Source: Mariprofundus ferrooxydans PV-1
Lineage (GTDB): Bacteria > Pseudomonadota > Zetaproteobacteria > Mariprofundales > Mariprofundaceae
DNA: 64,000 bases
Direction of reading: 5' to 3'
Assembly (NCBI RefSeq): GCF_000153765.1
Contig: NZ_DS022294.1
Span: forward strand, 1,396,049 to 1,460,048
Below are positions 52,878 to 62,115 of this stretch, one piece after another (position 1 is the first letter of the stretch; every line of letters starts with the position of its first letter). The notes under the pieces were generated by a model. The model saw only the letters and a program-made list of their open reading frames with translations. It did no database searches and was not told the origin of the DNA. The position numbers were made by a program, and so were the translations under genes.

Positions 52878-54053
52878 TCAGCGGATACGGCCCTTGAGTT
52901 GCTGGCTGCTGAAGGGGCCAGCCTCTGCAATGAGAGCACGCGCGGTCTCCATGTGTCCCCATGTGTTCCACAGCAATACGCCGCGGACGCGTTTTTCTTT
53001 CAGGTAATATATCACGCCCTTGCGGAACGGCTCCTGCCAGTCCTCGACCAATTCCATGCCGGCATCCAGCTCACCCACTGCCTCATATCCGAGGTCAAAC
53101 AGGTCGGTATAAAAAAACGGTAAATGATCATAGGGGACGGCATCGCCCGCCATGTTTCTGCCGGCTGTTTCTCCCATGACATTGGCGTTGTCTTCGTGTT
53201 CGACCCGCATCCTGTTGCCGAGGGCAGGGTTGAAAAAATTGGCTGCGTCGCCCGCCGCATATATGGCGGGATCACTGGTGTGCAGGAAGTCATCGACGAG
53301 TATGCCGTTGTCCACCTTGAGCCCCGCCGCCTCAGCCAGCCCGCTGTTAATCTGAATGCCGATTCCCACAACCACGCCGTCAACGTCCAGTGTTTCGCCT
53401 GCCTGGGTGTTGAGTGTATAGCCATCGCTATGCTGTGTAATGGCATCAACTGTTTGGCCGGCAAGCATGTTGATGCCTTTCTCCTGATAATAGCGGTTGA
53501 GAAAATGCGCCAATGCCTCGGGATAGATGCGTGCACCGATGGCAGCCTCAGGATAGATCATTGTCACCTTGTTACCGTTGATGGTCAGTGCAGCGGCGAT
53601 CTCGGAGCCGATAAAACCGCCACCGATCACGGCAAAGTGTTGGCCTGCTTCCGCTCTCGATTTCAGTTGCAGATAGTCATCGAGTTCGCGGAAATAGATC
53701 ACTCCATCCACATCCCAGGGCAGGTGACGAGCGACGCCACCCGTGGCCAGTAGCAGATTGTCGTAGCCATAGACTGTGCCCAGATCATCCACGACCTGCT
53801 TGTTTTGGCGATCAATGCGGATAATGGATGTGGACTGGTGCAGATCAATATGTTGCATATCGATCTTTATCCATACCTTGTCGTAAGATATGCCTTTCCA
53901 CAGTGCCTTGGAGAGGAACGGGCGTTTGTAAGGGGGGTGGGGTTCATCTGTGATGATGCCGATCCTGCCTGTGGGGTCCTGCTTGCGGATGCCTCGTATG
54001 GCTGCTGCACCGGTGATGCCGGCACCAATGATCAGGTACGGGTAATGTAGCAT
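52878..54053 (-). CDS. FAD-dependent pyridine nucleotide-disulfide-type oxidoreductase
   Basis: 391 residues. The FAD-binding motif is YLIIGAGITGAAAIRGIRK, the NAD(P)-binding motif is FAVIGGGFIGSEIAAAL, and the second FAD motif is IYAAGDAANFF. It resembles rubredoxin/ferredoxin reductases and AIF-type enzymes; there is no redox-active Cys pair of the glutathione reductase type. It likely passes electrons between NAD(P)H and a small redox protein; the partner is unknown. Its end converges on the HPP gene with 18 bases between. Confidence 0.9.
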   Translation of the reverse strand: MLHYPYLIIGAGITGAAAIRGIRKQDPTGRIGIITDEPHPPYKRPFLSKALWKGISYDKVWIKIDMQHIDLHQSTSIIRIDRQNKQVVDDLGTVYGYDNLLLATGGVARHLPWDVDGVIYFRELDDYLQLKSRAEAGQHFAVIGGGFIGSEIAAALTINGNKVTMIYPEAAIGARIYPEALAHFLNRYYQEKGINMLAGQTVDAITQHSDGYTLNTQAGETLDVDGVVVGIGIQINSGLAEAAGLKVDNGILVDDFLHTSDPAIYAAGDAANFFNPALGNRMRVEHEDNANVMGETAGRNMAGDAVPYDHLPFFYTDLFDLGYEAVGELDAGMELVEDWQEPFRKGVIYYLKEKRVRGVLLWNTWGHMETARALIAEAGPFSSQQLKGRIR

Positions 54054-54134
54054 CTTCCCTCCTCTTGCAGCATTCGGGTCAGTTGTTGACGATGGCCGGC
54101 ACAGGGTATGGGTGCTGTATGCTTTGCCGGCCGT

Positions 54135-55247
54135 TTATAGCATATGCGGCATGCTTTGTTTCAGACGAGCGACGACATGCTGTTGATGTGTCGGGCTGAA
54201 GTCGCGCAGGCCGCTGAAGAGTTCAGAGAATATAACCTTGCCGGAGAAGAGCAGCGGCACAGTGGCAATCAGACCGGTAAAGCCGAAGTAGTAACCGGCC
54301 AGGGATACGCTGAGCATGACGGTGACCGGGTGCAGGTTGGCAGATTTGGCTATGACGCGCGGCAGGATATAAGCGGTATCTACCAGCTGGGCTGCGAAAA
54401 CGACAGCCAGTGCAAGAATCATTGAAGTCAAATCCGGCTTATCGGAAAGCAATACAACCAGTACCGGCGGTATTTTTGCCAGTGCAATGCCGAAGATAGG
54501 GATCAGGTTGAGTAGTCCGGTCAGAATGCCGAGCAACGGTGCGAAATCAATGCCGGCCAGCCAGAAGCCGGCGGTGCAGATTAGTGTAATGCAAACCATC
54601 TGAATGGTAATGCCTCTGAGATAGGCGTGCAGTTGTGAGCTGGTGGCGTTGTAGATCATCCAGCCCAGTTCGAAGTAGCGGTTGGGCAGGAGTTGCATGG
54701 CCTGATTACGTAATGAGCGAAAGTCGCGCAGCAGGAAGAAGGTGATCAGCGGTACCAGAAACAGGGAAAAAGCCACATCATCAAAATAGGATGTTACCGT
54801 TGCCTGCATGGTATCCAGGGAGTGGGTGACACTGTTGACCAGTTGAGCTGCCGTCTCCGCAGGATTAAAGCTGATATCCAGATAGCCAGTGGTAAAGGTA
54901 TTCACCTGTAGCAGCAAACGTGTCAGGCGCACGTCGATGCTGCCGGTGCGAGTGGAGAGTTGATCGAGCTGAGCGGCAATCAACGGATAGAGCAGGGCAC
55001 CCATCAGCAGGACAAAGGTAACGATGACGGTCATCACCATGACTACCGCTTGGGTGGGAGAGACGCCGCGGCGAATCAGATAGCTGGTCGTGGGAAACAT
55101 CGCGGCGTAAAGCAGCGTGGCAACCAGCAGGGTGAACAGGAGGGGGTAAAACAGTGAAGCGGTCAGTGCCAGCGCAGTGACCAGCACGGAAAAAATAACA
55201 GAAGCCTGTAGCAGAGGGTGACTCAGCATGGTTGACTCACGAATCAT
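54135..55247 (-). CDS. AI-2E family transporter (PerM/YdiK-like)
   Basis: 370 residues with about eight membrane helices in the AI-2E (UPF0118) pattern: two pairs of N-terminal helices, a periplasmic segment with SIDVRLTRLLLQVNTF, and the C-terminal block LNLIPIFGIALAKIPPVLVV and DTAYILPRVIAKSANLHPV. Family substrates vary (AI-2, Na+/H+, unknown). It starts within the end of the cyclic-nucleotide-binding gene (11-base overlap at ATG 55247); a second ATG at 55229 (MLSHPLLQ) is possible. Confidence 0.88.
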   Translation of the reverse strand: MIRESTMLSHPLLQASVIFSVLVTALALTASLFYPLLFTLLVATLLYAAMFPTTSYLIRRGVSPTQAVVMVMTVIVTFVLLMGALLYPLIAAQLDQLSTRTGSIDVRLTRLLLQVNTFTTGYLDISFNPAETAAQLVNSVTHSLDTMQATVTSYFDDVAFSLFLVPLITFFLLRDFRSLRNQAMQLLPNRYFELGWMIYNATSSQLHAYLRGITIQMVCITLICTAGFWLAGIDFAPLLGILTGLLNLIPIFGIALAKIPPVLVVLLSDKPDLTSMILALAVVFAAQLVDTAYILPRVIAKSANLHPVTVMLSVSLAGYYFGFTGLIATVPLLFSGKVIFSELFSGLRDFSPTHQQHVVARLKQSMPHML

Positions 55248-55761
55248 CTAACGGAGAGGCAGTTTCTATCACTTCCAGGTTTCTCTCCATCAGTCGTTCG
55301 GCCAGCATGGTGGAGAGGTTAATCAGAAAATGGGATGCCTCCCTCGGTCTGCGCTCGATCCACTCATCCATATCGGAGCGCAGAAAGAAGACCAGACGAC
55401 AATCTTTGCTGGCAATAGCCTGAGCGGTACGCGGTAATGGGGTCGCAAGTGAGACCTCTCCGAAAATATCACCGTGATGCAGTCTGGTCAGTTCCACGGT
55501 ATCGGCCATGATCAATACCTCGCCGTCGAGAATCAGCATGGCGCTTGCACCGGCATGCGCCATCTCGAAGATGACTTCACCGCGCTGATACGTGCGCGGG
55601 TGCATATGGGATACAATATGCTGAACCGAGCGTTCGGCGATGCCTTCAAACAGACAGTGATCCAGACACAGTCGGGTGGCTTCCTCCACCCAGGCTACTT
55701 TTTTCCTGAACGGTCTGCTCCAGATGCGATTTAGTCGATTATCATCAGAGTCGGTAGTCAT
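55237..55761 (-). CDS. Cyclic-nucleotide-binding domain protein
   Basis: 174 residues. A Crp-type cNMP domain: RTYQRGEVIFEMAHAGASAM, LILDGEVLIM, the phosphate-binding-cassette-like GDIFGEVSLATPLPRTAQAIA, then helix SHFLINLSTMLAERLMERN. No DNA-binding HTH follows, so it is probably not a transcription factor but a stand-alone sensor or partner, perhaps of the downstream membrane transporter that it overlaps. The ATG at 55761 (MTTDSDD) is chosen; the frame to 55878 would run into cysM. Confidence 0.83.
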   Translation of the reverse strand: MTTDSDDNRLNRIWSRPFRKKVAWVEEATRLCLDHCLFEGIAERSVQHIVSHMHPRTYQRGEVIFEMAHAGASAMLILDGEVLIMADTVELTRLHHGDIFGEVSLATPLPRTAQAIASKDCRLVFFLRSDMDEWIERRPREASHFLINLSTMLAERLMERNLEVIETASPLDDS

Positions 55762-55771
55762 GGCTATTATT

Positions 55772-56713
55772 TTATATCCCTGCGCCAAAGCTGACGCGAT
55801 CACTGCCGGCAAAGACCGGCGTGCTGAGGTACTTTTCTCCGCCATCCGGAAAAATGATGACAATGTTTCCCGACTCACCGCTAGCTGCCAGTTTTTCTCC
55901 TGTTACCAGAGCGGCAGCCAGTGCGCAGCCACATGACAGACCGGAGAGAATACCTTCCTCCCGTGCCAGTCGCTGGGTCAGGTCATAAGCGGCATCGGTG
56001 CTGATGCCGAGCAGCTCATCGTAAACGGATGGATCGTAAATGCCCGGTACAATGCCGGAGTCGATATGCTTTAGCCCTTCAATGCCGTGGAAAGGGGAGT
56101 CGGGCTCGGCGGCGATAACCTGTATGTCGGGATTCATGCGCTTGAGGTAGCGACCTGTGCCGACCAGCGTGCCGGAGGTGCCGAGCGATGCGATAAAGTG
56201 GGTCAGCTTTCCATCCGTATCGCGCCAGATTTCCGGACCGGTTGATTCCTCATGAGCGCGCGGGTTGGCCGGGTTATTATATTGATCCGGTTTGAAGTAA
56301 CGCTCGGGGCAATCTTCAAAAATACGTCGCGCTTCCAGAATAGCGCCGTCAGATCCTTCCAGCGGATCGGAAAAAATAAGATCCGCACCGAAAGCCCGAC
56401 AGATACGCTTACGCTCATCCGATACATTGCCCGGCATCACCAGGCGTACCCGGAATCCCATTGCAGAGCCGATCATGGCCAGTGCAATGCCGGTGTTGCC
56501 GGAGGTGGAATCGAGGATGATTTTATCCTTGTTAAGCAAGCCTTTATCCAGACCGTCACGGATCATCCACATCGCCGGACGGTCCTTTACCGAACCACCG
56601 GGATTGAATCGTTCCAGCTTGGCCAGAATACGCACATTGTCGGGCAGGTGGCTGGCGATGTTCTGAATCTGCACCAGCGGCGTATTGCCGATCAAATCGA
56701 GAATTGCAGTCAC
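55772..56713 (-). CDS. cysM: Cysteine synthase CysM-type
   Basis: 313-residue PLP enzyme. The PLP Lys is in FNPGGSVKDRPAMWMI, the loop is [32 protein letters not shown] follows, then GTSGTLVGTGRYLK. The QYNNPANP loop and overall pattern are nearer CysM (including the mycobacterial, carrier-protein-using enzyme) than CysK. It may therefore be the real partner of the CysO-like carrier, although it lies 14 kb away on the other strand. It makes cysteine from O-acetyl- or O-phosphoserine. Confidence 0.9.
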   Translation of the reverse strand: MTAILDLIGNTPLVQIQNIASHLPDNVRILAKLERFNPGGSVKDRPAMWMIRDGLDKGLLNKDKIILDSTSGNTGIALAMIGSAMGFRVRLVMPGNVSDERKRICRAFGADLIFSDPLEGSDGAILEARRIFEDCPERYFKPDQYNNPANPRAHEESTGPEIWRDTDGKLTHFIASLGTSGTLVGTGRYLKRMNPDIQVIAAEPDSPFHGIEGLKHIDSGIVPGIYDPSVYDELLGISTDAAYDLTQRLAREEGILSGLSCGCALAAALVTGEKLAASGESGNIVIIFPDGGEKYLSTPVFAGSDRVSFGAGI

Positions 56714-56752
56714 TTCATCACCTTTGAATATCCATTTTTCGCCACTCCTGTT

Positions 56753-57649
56753 TCACCCCAGCTCGGCCACTATAGCAGCTTCATCGCTATCCATAAACGG
56801 CCACAGATGCCGCTCTTCCTGCAGCAGGTAGCGCCGCAATCGCTCAGGGTTTACACCCATGTCGCGCAGGCTACGAAGTGTGGTTGAGCCAATGCGTTTG
56901 GCAAGTCTTTCTCCGGTCGGCGTTTTCAGTAGGCGGTGGTGCATGTATACAGGTTCCGGAAAGCCCAGGAGCGCCTGTAGCAGACGATGGATGCCGGTGC
57001 TGCCTTGCAGATCCTCGCCGCGAATAATATGGGTGACCCCCTGAGCCGCATCATCGACGACTACGGCCAGATGGTAGCTGTAAGCGATATCCTTGCGTCC
57101 GATGACGACATCGTGAGGAATAGATGCCGGGTGTAACCGGTTATCCGTATCGTGCCAGCCGGGCAGGCCTCCTATCAGTGCGGCGGCTTTGCCGACATCC
57201 AGTCGCCAGGCAAAGGGCTCCTGTTGCATTCGCTCTGTCTGTTCGGGTTCAGGTAGGTGGCGGCAGGTGCCTGGATAGGGCGGGGTGTTATCATCTGCAT
57301 GCGGAGCTACGCCCATGCGGGCCAGTTCGTTTGCAATGGCTTTGCGGGTGCAGAAGCAGGGATAGATCACGCCCATATGCCTCAGTCTGTCGATAGCCTG
57401 CTGGTATTCAGCCAGATGTGCGCTTTGTTTGCGCACCGGCTGCTGCCATATCAGCCCCAGCCAGTTGAGGTCTGTCAGTATGGCTTCGGAGAATGGTGGC
57501 TGACAGCGCGTGTGGTCGATATCTTCGATGCGCAGGAGCATGGTTGCACCATGAAGCTTGGCCCAGCTCTCGCAGCAGAGGGCAGCATATGCATTACCTA
57601 CATGCAGTAGCCCTGTTGGGCTGGGAGCGAAACGTGTTATCGCTTGCAC
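56753..57649 (-). CDS. gluQ: Glutamyl-Q tRNA(Asp) synthetase
   Basis: 298 residues: a truncated glutamyl-tRNA synthetase catalytic core that attaches glutamate to queuosine in tRNA-Asp. Class I signature RFAPSPTGLLHVGNAYAA (HIGH-type), a zinc site CFCTR with Tyr and Cys in YPGTC, and LAKRIGSTTL in place of KMSKS are seen. The anticodon-binding domain is missing, as expected for GluQ. It shares the minus-strand block with cysM; no dksA neighbour, common elsewhere, is visible. Confidence 0.93.
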   Translation of the reverse strand: MQAITRFAPSPTGLLHVGNAYAALCCESWAKLHGATMLLRIEDIDHTRCQPPFSEAILTDLNWLGLIWQQPVRKQSAHLAEYQQAIDRLRHMGVIYPCFCTRKAIANELARMGVAPHADDNTPPYPGTCRHLPEPEQTERMQQEPFAWRLDVGKAAALIGGLPGWHDTDNRLHPASIPHDVVIGRKDIAYSYHLAVVVDDAAQGVTHIIRGEDLQGSTGIHRLLQALLGFPEPVYMHHRLLKTPTGERLAKRIGSTTLRSLRDMGVNPERLRRYLLQEERHLWPFMDSDEAAIVAELG

Positions 57650-57668
57650 AGAAAAAACGCAGTTGGCT

Positions 57669-59525
57669 TTAGTCTGTTACCGGAGCGGAAGCCGGTGGTA
57701 GCACCAGCGGCTGCCCCGGTTGCATGCGCTCCGGCCGCATCAGCATCTTGATGTCGTCTCCGCTTTGAAACACAAGCTCATCATGCGGGATCAGCGTCTG
57801 GCCGTTGCGGACAACAGCAATCGGCTGCACACCGTTCTGGATACGTGCATCGGCCATGCGTACGCCGGCCAGCGGAGAGTCCGGCTCAACCTCTCGGGTT
57901 TCGTAGGTCAGGCGTTTGCGGTAGGCCTGATCGTTCCAGTAGGTGAAGCTGTAGGCCTTGGCGAACAGGCGTTTTGCTTGCAACTGATGAATCATGCTGG
58001 CGTGTTTTTGTTCATCATTTTCCTGCAGGGCGATATAGATATCCGGTATATGGAACTGTTCATGGGCCAGACGGGCGATCAGCAGATTATGGTCGGATGA
58101 GCCGGTCATGATAATTGCGCTGCCGATCTCCTCGGCATGAATAATTTCCCAGTAGAGCGGGTCCAGCGCGTTACCGCATATCGCGTCATAGCCAGATCGT
58201 TGCATGGTACTGATTACTTCCGTGTTCAGATCGAGAAAGCGAACCTCCCGGTCTTCGCTCAGCGCACGGCCTACTTCGGCGCCGACCTGACCGCCGCCGA
58301 TAATCAGTACAGAACGTTCGTCGCCGCCCTCAATACGCAGCCATCGCTTCAACGGGCTGGCCAGAAGGCTGTATACCAGTACCGATGTGATGATAATGAT
58401 ATAGACCAGCGCCATCAGCATCTCGGACTGGTGGGGATGACCCTTTTCCTGCAAAATCAGGGCAAACAGCGAGGTGATGGCGGCAGCCACCATGCCGCGA
58501 GGGGCCATGCCGGCCAGATATATACTCTCATTCAGATTCAGACGGCTGCCAGGGGTGGAAAAGAGGATAATCAACGGTCGCACCAGCAGAGCCAGAATGG
58601 CAAACAGAACGAGCCCCTGCCACAGGTAGGCTTGCATGACAGCCAGATTCATCTGTGCTGCCAGCAGCACGAAGAGTACGGATATCAGCAGCATGGAGAG
58701 GCTGCCTTTAAAATGTTTCAAACGCTGGATATCGGGGATATCCATGCGCTGGATTGTGGCGCCCATCATCAACATGGTCAGGAGTCCGGCTTGTGAGCTG
58801 ATGGTATCGGCGAGAACAAACATGCCCCAGGCACAGGTCAGGGTCAGAATGGTTCTCAGCTCGAAGTCCCTGACCCAGTGGCTGGTCAGTCCCCAGGCGA
58901 GCAAGCGACCGCCTGCCAATCCCAGTGCGCTGCCGAGCAGCAGCTTGTAAAACAGAGATACGGCAAAATCCATGCCGGAGAGATTCAGGGTGATCGCTAT
59001 CTGTAGAAATATAATGGCCAGAATTGCGCCGATAACATCGATCAACATTGCCTCGGCAGTCAGCACATGGGAGATATGGCGACCCAGACGCATCTGGCGC
59101 ACGATGGGCAGGATCACCGTAGGTCCGCCGACTGAAATCAGTGCGCCGAATAGTAGCGCCACCGGCCAGTCCATGCCGACAATCACATTGGCTGCAACAC
59201 CGCCGATGAGTATGGTCAACAGCGGTCCCATAATTACCAGTCGGCCCACTACCCAGCCGTTTTCGCGCAGGGCCTTCAGATTCAGGTTCAGCCCACCCTC
59301 AAACAGGATAATGGCCAGTCCTAGTTCAACCAGTGTATGCATGGCCGGCTCAATGGTCTCTATGCGCAGGATGTGCAGGCCGAATGGGCCCAGCGCCATG
59401 CCGGCCAGCAGCCATAGCAGAATGGGCGGAAAGCGGAATCGACCGGCCAAAATCTGGGCGACAGTGGCGATGACAACGGCAATGACAAAGGTGTTGGTTG
59501 GCGTGGTAAACATTGCGGTCAGCAT
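57669..59525 (-). CDS. CPA2-type cation:proton antiporter with RCK (TrkA-N/C) domains
   Basis: 618 residues. Twelve to thirteen membrane helices of the KefB/RosB type (AGMALGPFGLHIL, LAIILFEGGLNLN, GALISVGGPTVILPIVR), then a cytosolic TrkA-N NAD-binding domain (VLIIGGGQVGAEVGRAL) and a TrkA-C domain ending in a short Pro/Ala tail. Exchanges K+ or Na+ for H+ across the inner membrane. ATGs at 59525 and 59513 are both plausible; the frame extends to 59549. Confidence 0.9.
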   Translation of the reverse strand: MLTAMFTTPTNTFVIAVVIATVAQILAGRFRFPPILLWLLAGMALGPFGLHILRIETIEPAMHTLVELGLAIILFEGGLNLNLKALRENGWVVGRLVIMGPLLTILIGGVAANVIVGMDWPVALLFGALISVGGPTVILPIVRQMRLGRHISHVLTAEAMLIDVIGAILAIIFLQIAITLNLSGMDFAVSLFYKLLLGSALGLAGGRLLAWGLTSHWVRDFELRTILTLTCAWGMFVLADTISSQAGLLTMLMMGATIQRMDIPDIQRLKHFKGSLSMLLISVLFVLLAAQMNLAVMQAYLWQGLVLFAILALLVRPLIILFSTPGSRLNLNESIYLAGMAPRGMVAAAITSLFALILQEKGHPHQSEMLMALVYIIIITSVLVYSLLASPLKRWLRIEGGDERSVLIIGGGQVGAEVGRALSEDREVRFLDLNTEVISTMQRSGYDAICGNALDPLYWEIIHAEEIGSAIIMTGSSDHNLLIARLAHEQFHIPDIYIALQENDEQKHASMIHQLQAKRLFAKAYSFTYWNDQAYRKRLTYETREVEPDSPLAGVRMADARIQNGVQPIAVVRNGQTLIPHDELVFQSGDDIKMLMRPERMQPGQPLVLPPASAPVTD

Positions 59526-59598
59526 GCCGCCGCTACTGCATTGCGGCAAGCACGATCATCGTCGTTGCACCGATATACTGAACAGTTGCGATGGGTGG

Positions 59599-60393
59599 CT
59601 ATAGATTCGAATCAGCATGCTGGTACTTTTTCCAGGTATCCAGAGCCTGTTGCATGCGCGTGGCACGCTTATGCTCGCCCAGGCTGTTCAGCAGATGGAT
59701 CAGTTGCTGACGTGTTTTAGCGTCAGGCCGGATGGCAAGGCTGTGCTGATAGGATTTCAGCGCAGCCTGCAACTTACCTGCGGCGAACAGGATATCTCCG
59801 GACTCTCTCCAGCAAGGGGCACAGTCAGGTAGCAGGTCTATAGCCCGGTCGACCTCTTTAATGCCCTTGTCGTCAATCTGTCGTCGTGATTGAAAACCGG
59901 CGAGGCGTAAATGGGCGAAACCATTGAGCGGGTCCGTGGTGACTGCTTTGCGATAGTTTTTCTCCGCGTCATGCATATGGCCTTCGGCTTCAGCTATGGA
60001 TGCCAGCAGATACCATGGAGCTGCTTCATAACGCAGTTTTCCGGTGGCCTTTTTCAGCCAGCGCTTTGCCTGTACCGTGTTTCCCTCTTGCCGCAGAATA
60101 GCGGTAAGGTTGATGACGCTGGGCAGGTGCCATGCGATAGCCAGATTTTCTTCGTACAGTTTGGCCGCTTCCTTTTTCTGACCGATCTGCTGGAGCAGGA
60201 CGGCCAGATTATAGCGTGCCTCGACATGCTTCGGATGTATGCGCAGCACCTCTGCAAGCGCTCTGCGCGCTTCGGGAATTTGACCTGCTTCGATGAGTTG
60301 GGCTGCTTCTTCAAACGGTGTTTTGGCCAGAGATGGCGATGGCGTCGCGTAGAGGGCTACCAGCAGGGCGACTGCATAAAGAGCGGTACGCAT
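59599..60393 (-). CDS. Exported TPR-repeat protein
   Basis: 264 residues. Signal peptide (LYAVALLVALYATPSPSLA), then about six TPR units from residue 25, such as EAAQLIEAGQIPEARRALAE and EAEGHMHDAEKNYRKAV, to a helical C-terminus. A periplasmic scaffold is likely. It begins one base after the mlaD stop, so it belongs to the mla transcript; a role in phospholipid transport or envelope maintenance is inference from position only. Confidence 0.85.
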   Translation of the reverse strand: MRTALYAVALLVALYATPSPSLAKTPFEEAAQLIEAGQIPEARRALAEVLRIHPKHVEARYNLAVLLQQIGQKKEAAKLYEENLAIAWHLPSVINLTAILRQEGNTVQAKRWLKKATGKLRYEAAPWYLLASIAEAEGHMHDAEKNYRKAVTTDPLNGFAHLRLAGFQSRRQIDDKGIKEVDRAIDLLPDCAPCWRESGDILFAAGKLQAALKSYQHSLAIRPDAKTRQQLIHLLNSLGEHKRATRMQQALDTWKKYQHADSNL

Positions 60394-60394
60394 G

Positions 60395-61303
60395 TTATTT
60401 GCCGACCGGTTCCAGCCCCATGCTGCCGGTTGTCATCAGCATCTCTTCCATCCGCCTTTGTCTGGCACGACGGTCTGGTTTTACTTCCGGCTTTTCCTTC
60501 ATCAGTTTCCACGGGTTTCGCCTTACATCATCGGAGAAGGCTGCGAGGTTTTCCGATGCCTGACGTAGTTCGAACAGGGTTCTGTAGATGTTTTCGCGAT
60601 TATCCAACAGGGATGCGTTCAGGTTTTCAGAGGCCTTTTTTCCCTCTTCGAAGAACTGCCGACCGGCACGGGTGGTCTGGGGCAGCTCTGTTTCCAGCTT
60701 CTGCATGATGCGCTGCAGGGATGTGGTGATCTCCCTGACTTGCGTCCGGTTCTCCTTGACCATCATGGTTATTTCCTGTGCGGCGGTGTTGATGTTGGCA
60801 ACCAGCTGCAGGAAGGACTCGTGTCCCTTGCTGCTCTTGCTTCCTGTAAGGGACTGGGTGAGGGCTCGGACGTCATCGGTGATGCCCGATGCCTTGGCGA
60901 TAAAGGTGTTGATGTCTCCTGCAGGGTCGGATGGAATAATCGCTCCCTCCGGTAGTATTGTTTTGTCTCCCGCTTTGGCGGTCAATGCAAGGTTCTTCTC
61001 ACCGACCAGACCGCGGCCGATGATGGTAGCGCGGGTGGAGCCGGGCAGTGTGACGCCCGGGTTCAGGGCGATACGTACCAGTGCACGGTTATTTTTCAGC
61101 AGGATTTGCTGTACGACGCCGATTTTTACGCCGGCCATGCGTACAGGGGACTGCACATCCAGCCCCAGCAGATCGTCGAATTCGGCTTCGACGATATGGC
61201 CCTGATGACTGGGCCAGACAATATCTCCGATCTTGCCGGTAGCAAAGGCGAGCAGGATCAGGGCAACCAGAACAAAGGCTCCGAGGCGAGCATGTGGGTT
61301 CAT
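60395..61303 (-). CDS. mlaD: MlaD-family (MCE) substrate-binding subunit
   Basis: 302 residues. One N-terminal membrane helix (LGAFVLVALILLAFATG), an MCE domain (residues about 38-115, FDDLLGLDVQSPVRMAGVKI, RATIIGRGLVGEKNLAL), then a long helical periplasmic region. It forms the periplasmic ring of a lipid ABC transporter with MlaE and MlaF. It is longer than E. coli MlaD (183 residues), as in many other MCE proteins. The start overlaps mlaF (ATGA). Confidence 0.9.
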   Translation of the reverse strand: MNPHARLGAFVLVALILLAFATGKIGDIVWPSHQGHIVEAEFDDLLGLDVQSPVRMAGVKIGVVQQILLKNNRALVRIALNPGVTLPGSTRATIIGRGLVGEKNLALTAKAGDKTILPEGAIIPSDPAGDINTFIAKASGITDDVRALTQSLTGSKSSKGHESFLQLVANINTAAQEITMMVKENRTQVREITTSLQRIMQKLETELPQTTRAGRQFFEEGKKASENLNASLLDNRENIYRTLFELRQASENLAAFSDDVRRNPWKLMKEKPEVKPDRRARQRRMEEMLMTTGSMGLEPVGK

Positions 61304-62115
61304 CGTTGGATAGCCTCCTCTATCTTTTTACCCCAGTGACTGCAGTTGATCGGACCCTGGGCGCGGCCTTCAACAAACTGGCGCAACATCGGATCCTGAT
61401 CAGAGTCTAGCTCACTGGAGGGAATTTGCCTATGAATGCGGCCGTGGCAGAGCAGAGCAATGTGGTCGCTGATCATCGCAGCGCTTTTCAGGTCATGGGT
61501 GATGCTGAGCATCGTAGTGCCGGAATCCTTGTGCAGACGGACGATCAGACGATTAATCACATCCGACATGATCGGGTCCAGTCCTGTGGTTGGTTCGTCG
61601 AAAAAGACGATATCCGGCTTATGGCAGATGGTGCGGGCAAGCCCCACGCGTTTGGCCATGCCGCCGGAGAGTTCGGCAGGCATCAGATCGGCGATATCAT
61701 GCAAGCCGACCCATTCCAGCACCTCAATCGCCCGCTCCCGTGCCTCCTCCTTGCCGGTGTTTTGCTGTAGTAGTGCGAAGGCGACGTTTTCCCAAACGCT
61801 CAGTGAGTCAAACAGGGCGGCGCCCTGAAACAGCATGCCGATGCGTCGCATGCGCAGCAGGAGCTCCTGCTCTTCCAGTTGCAGCCAGTTCTCTCCGTCG
61901 ATCAGGATCTCGCCGCTGTCAGGCTTGATCAGGCCGAGAATACATTTGATCAGCACACTCTTGCCTGAGCCGGACATGCCGATAATGGTTGTGGATTGTC
62001 CGGGCATGATGTCCAGATCAACATCTTCAAGTACCACATTGCTGTTAAAGCGCTTGCTTAACCCGCGAATCCGGATGCGGGGCAGCCCGCTGCCGCCGCT
62101 CATGCAAACATCCAT
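61300..62115 (-). CDS. mlaF: MlaF-family ABC transporter ATPase
   Basis: 271 residues. Walker A GMSGSGKSVLIKCILG, Q-loop LFQGAALFDSLSVWENVAF, signature LSGGMAKRVGLARTI and Walker B DIVFFDEPTTGLDPI are all present. Energises lipid transport between the inner and outer membranes through MlaE and MlaD. Overlaps mlaE by 16 bases and mlaD by 4. Confidence 0.94.
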   Translation of the reverse strand: MDVCMSGGSGLPRIRIRGLSKRFNSNVVLEDVDLDIMPGQSTTIIGMSGSGKSVLIKCILGLIKPDSGEILIDGENWLQLEEQELLLRMRRIGMLFQGAALFDSLSVWENVAFALLQQNTGKEEARERAIEVLEWVGLHDIADLMPAELSGGMAKRVGLARTICHKPDIVFFDEPTTGLDPIMSDVINRLIVRLHKDSGTTMLSITHDLKSAAMISDHIALLCHGRIHRQIPSSELDSDQDPMLRQFVEGRAQGPINCSHWGKKIEEAIQR

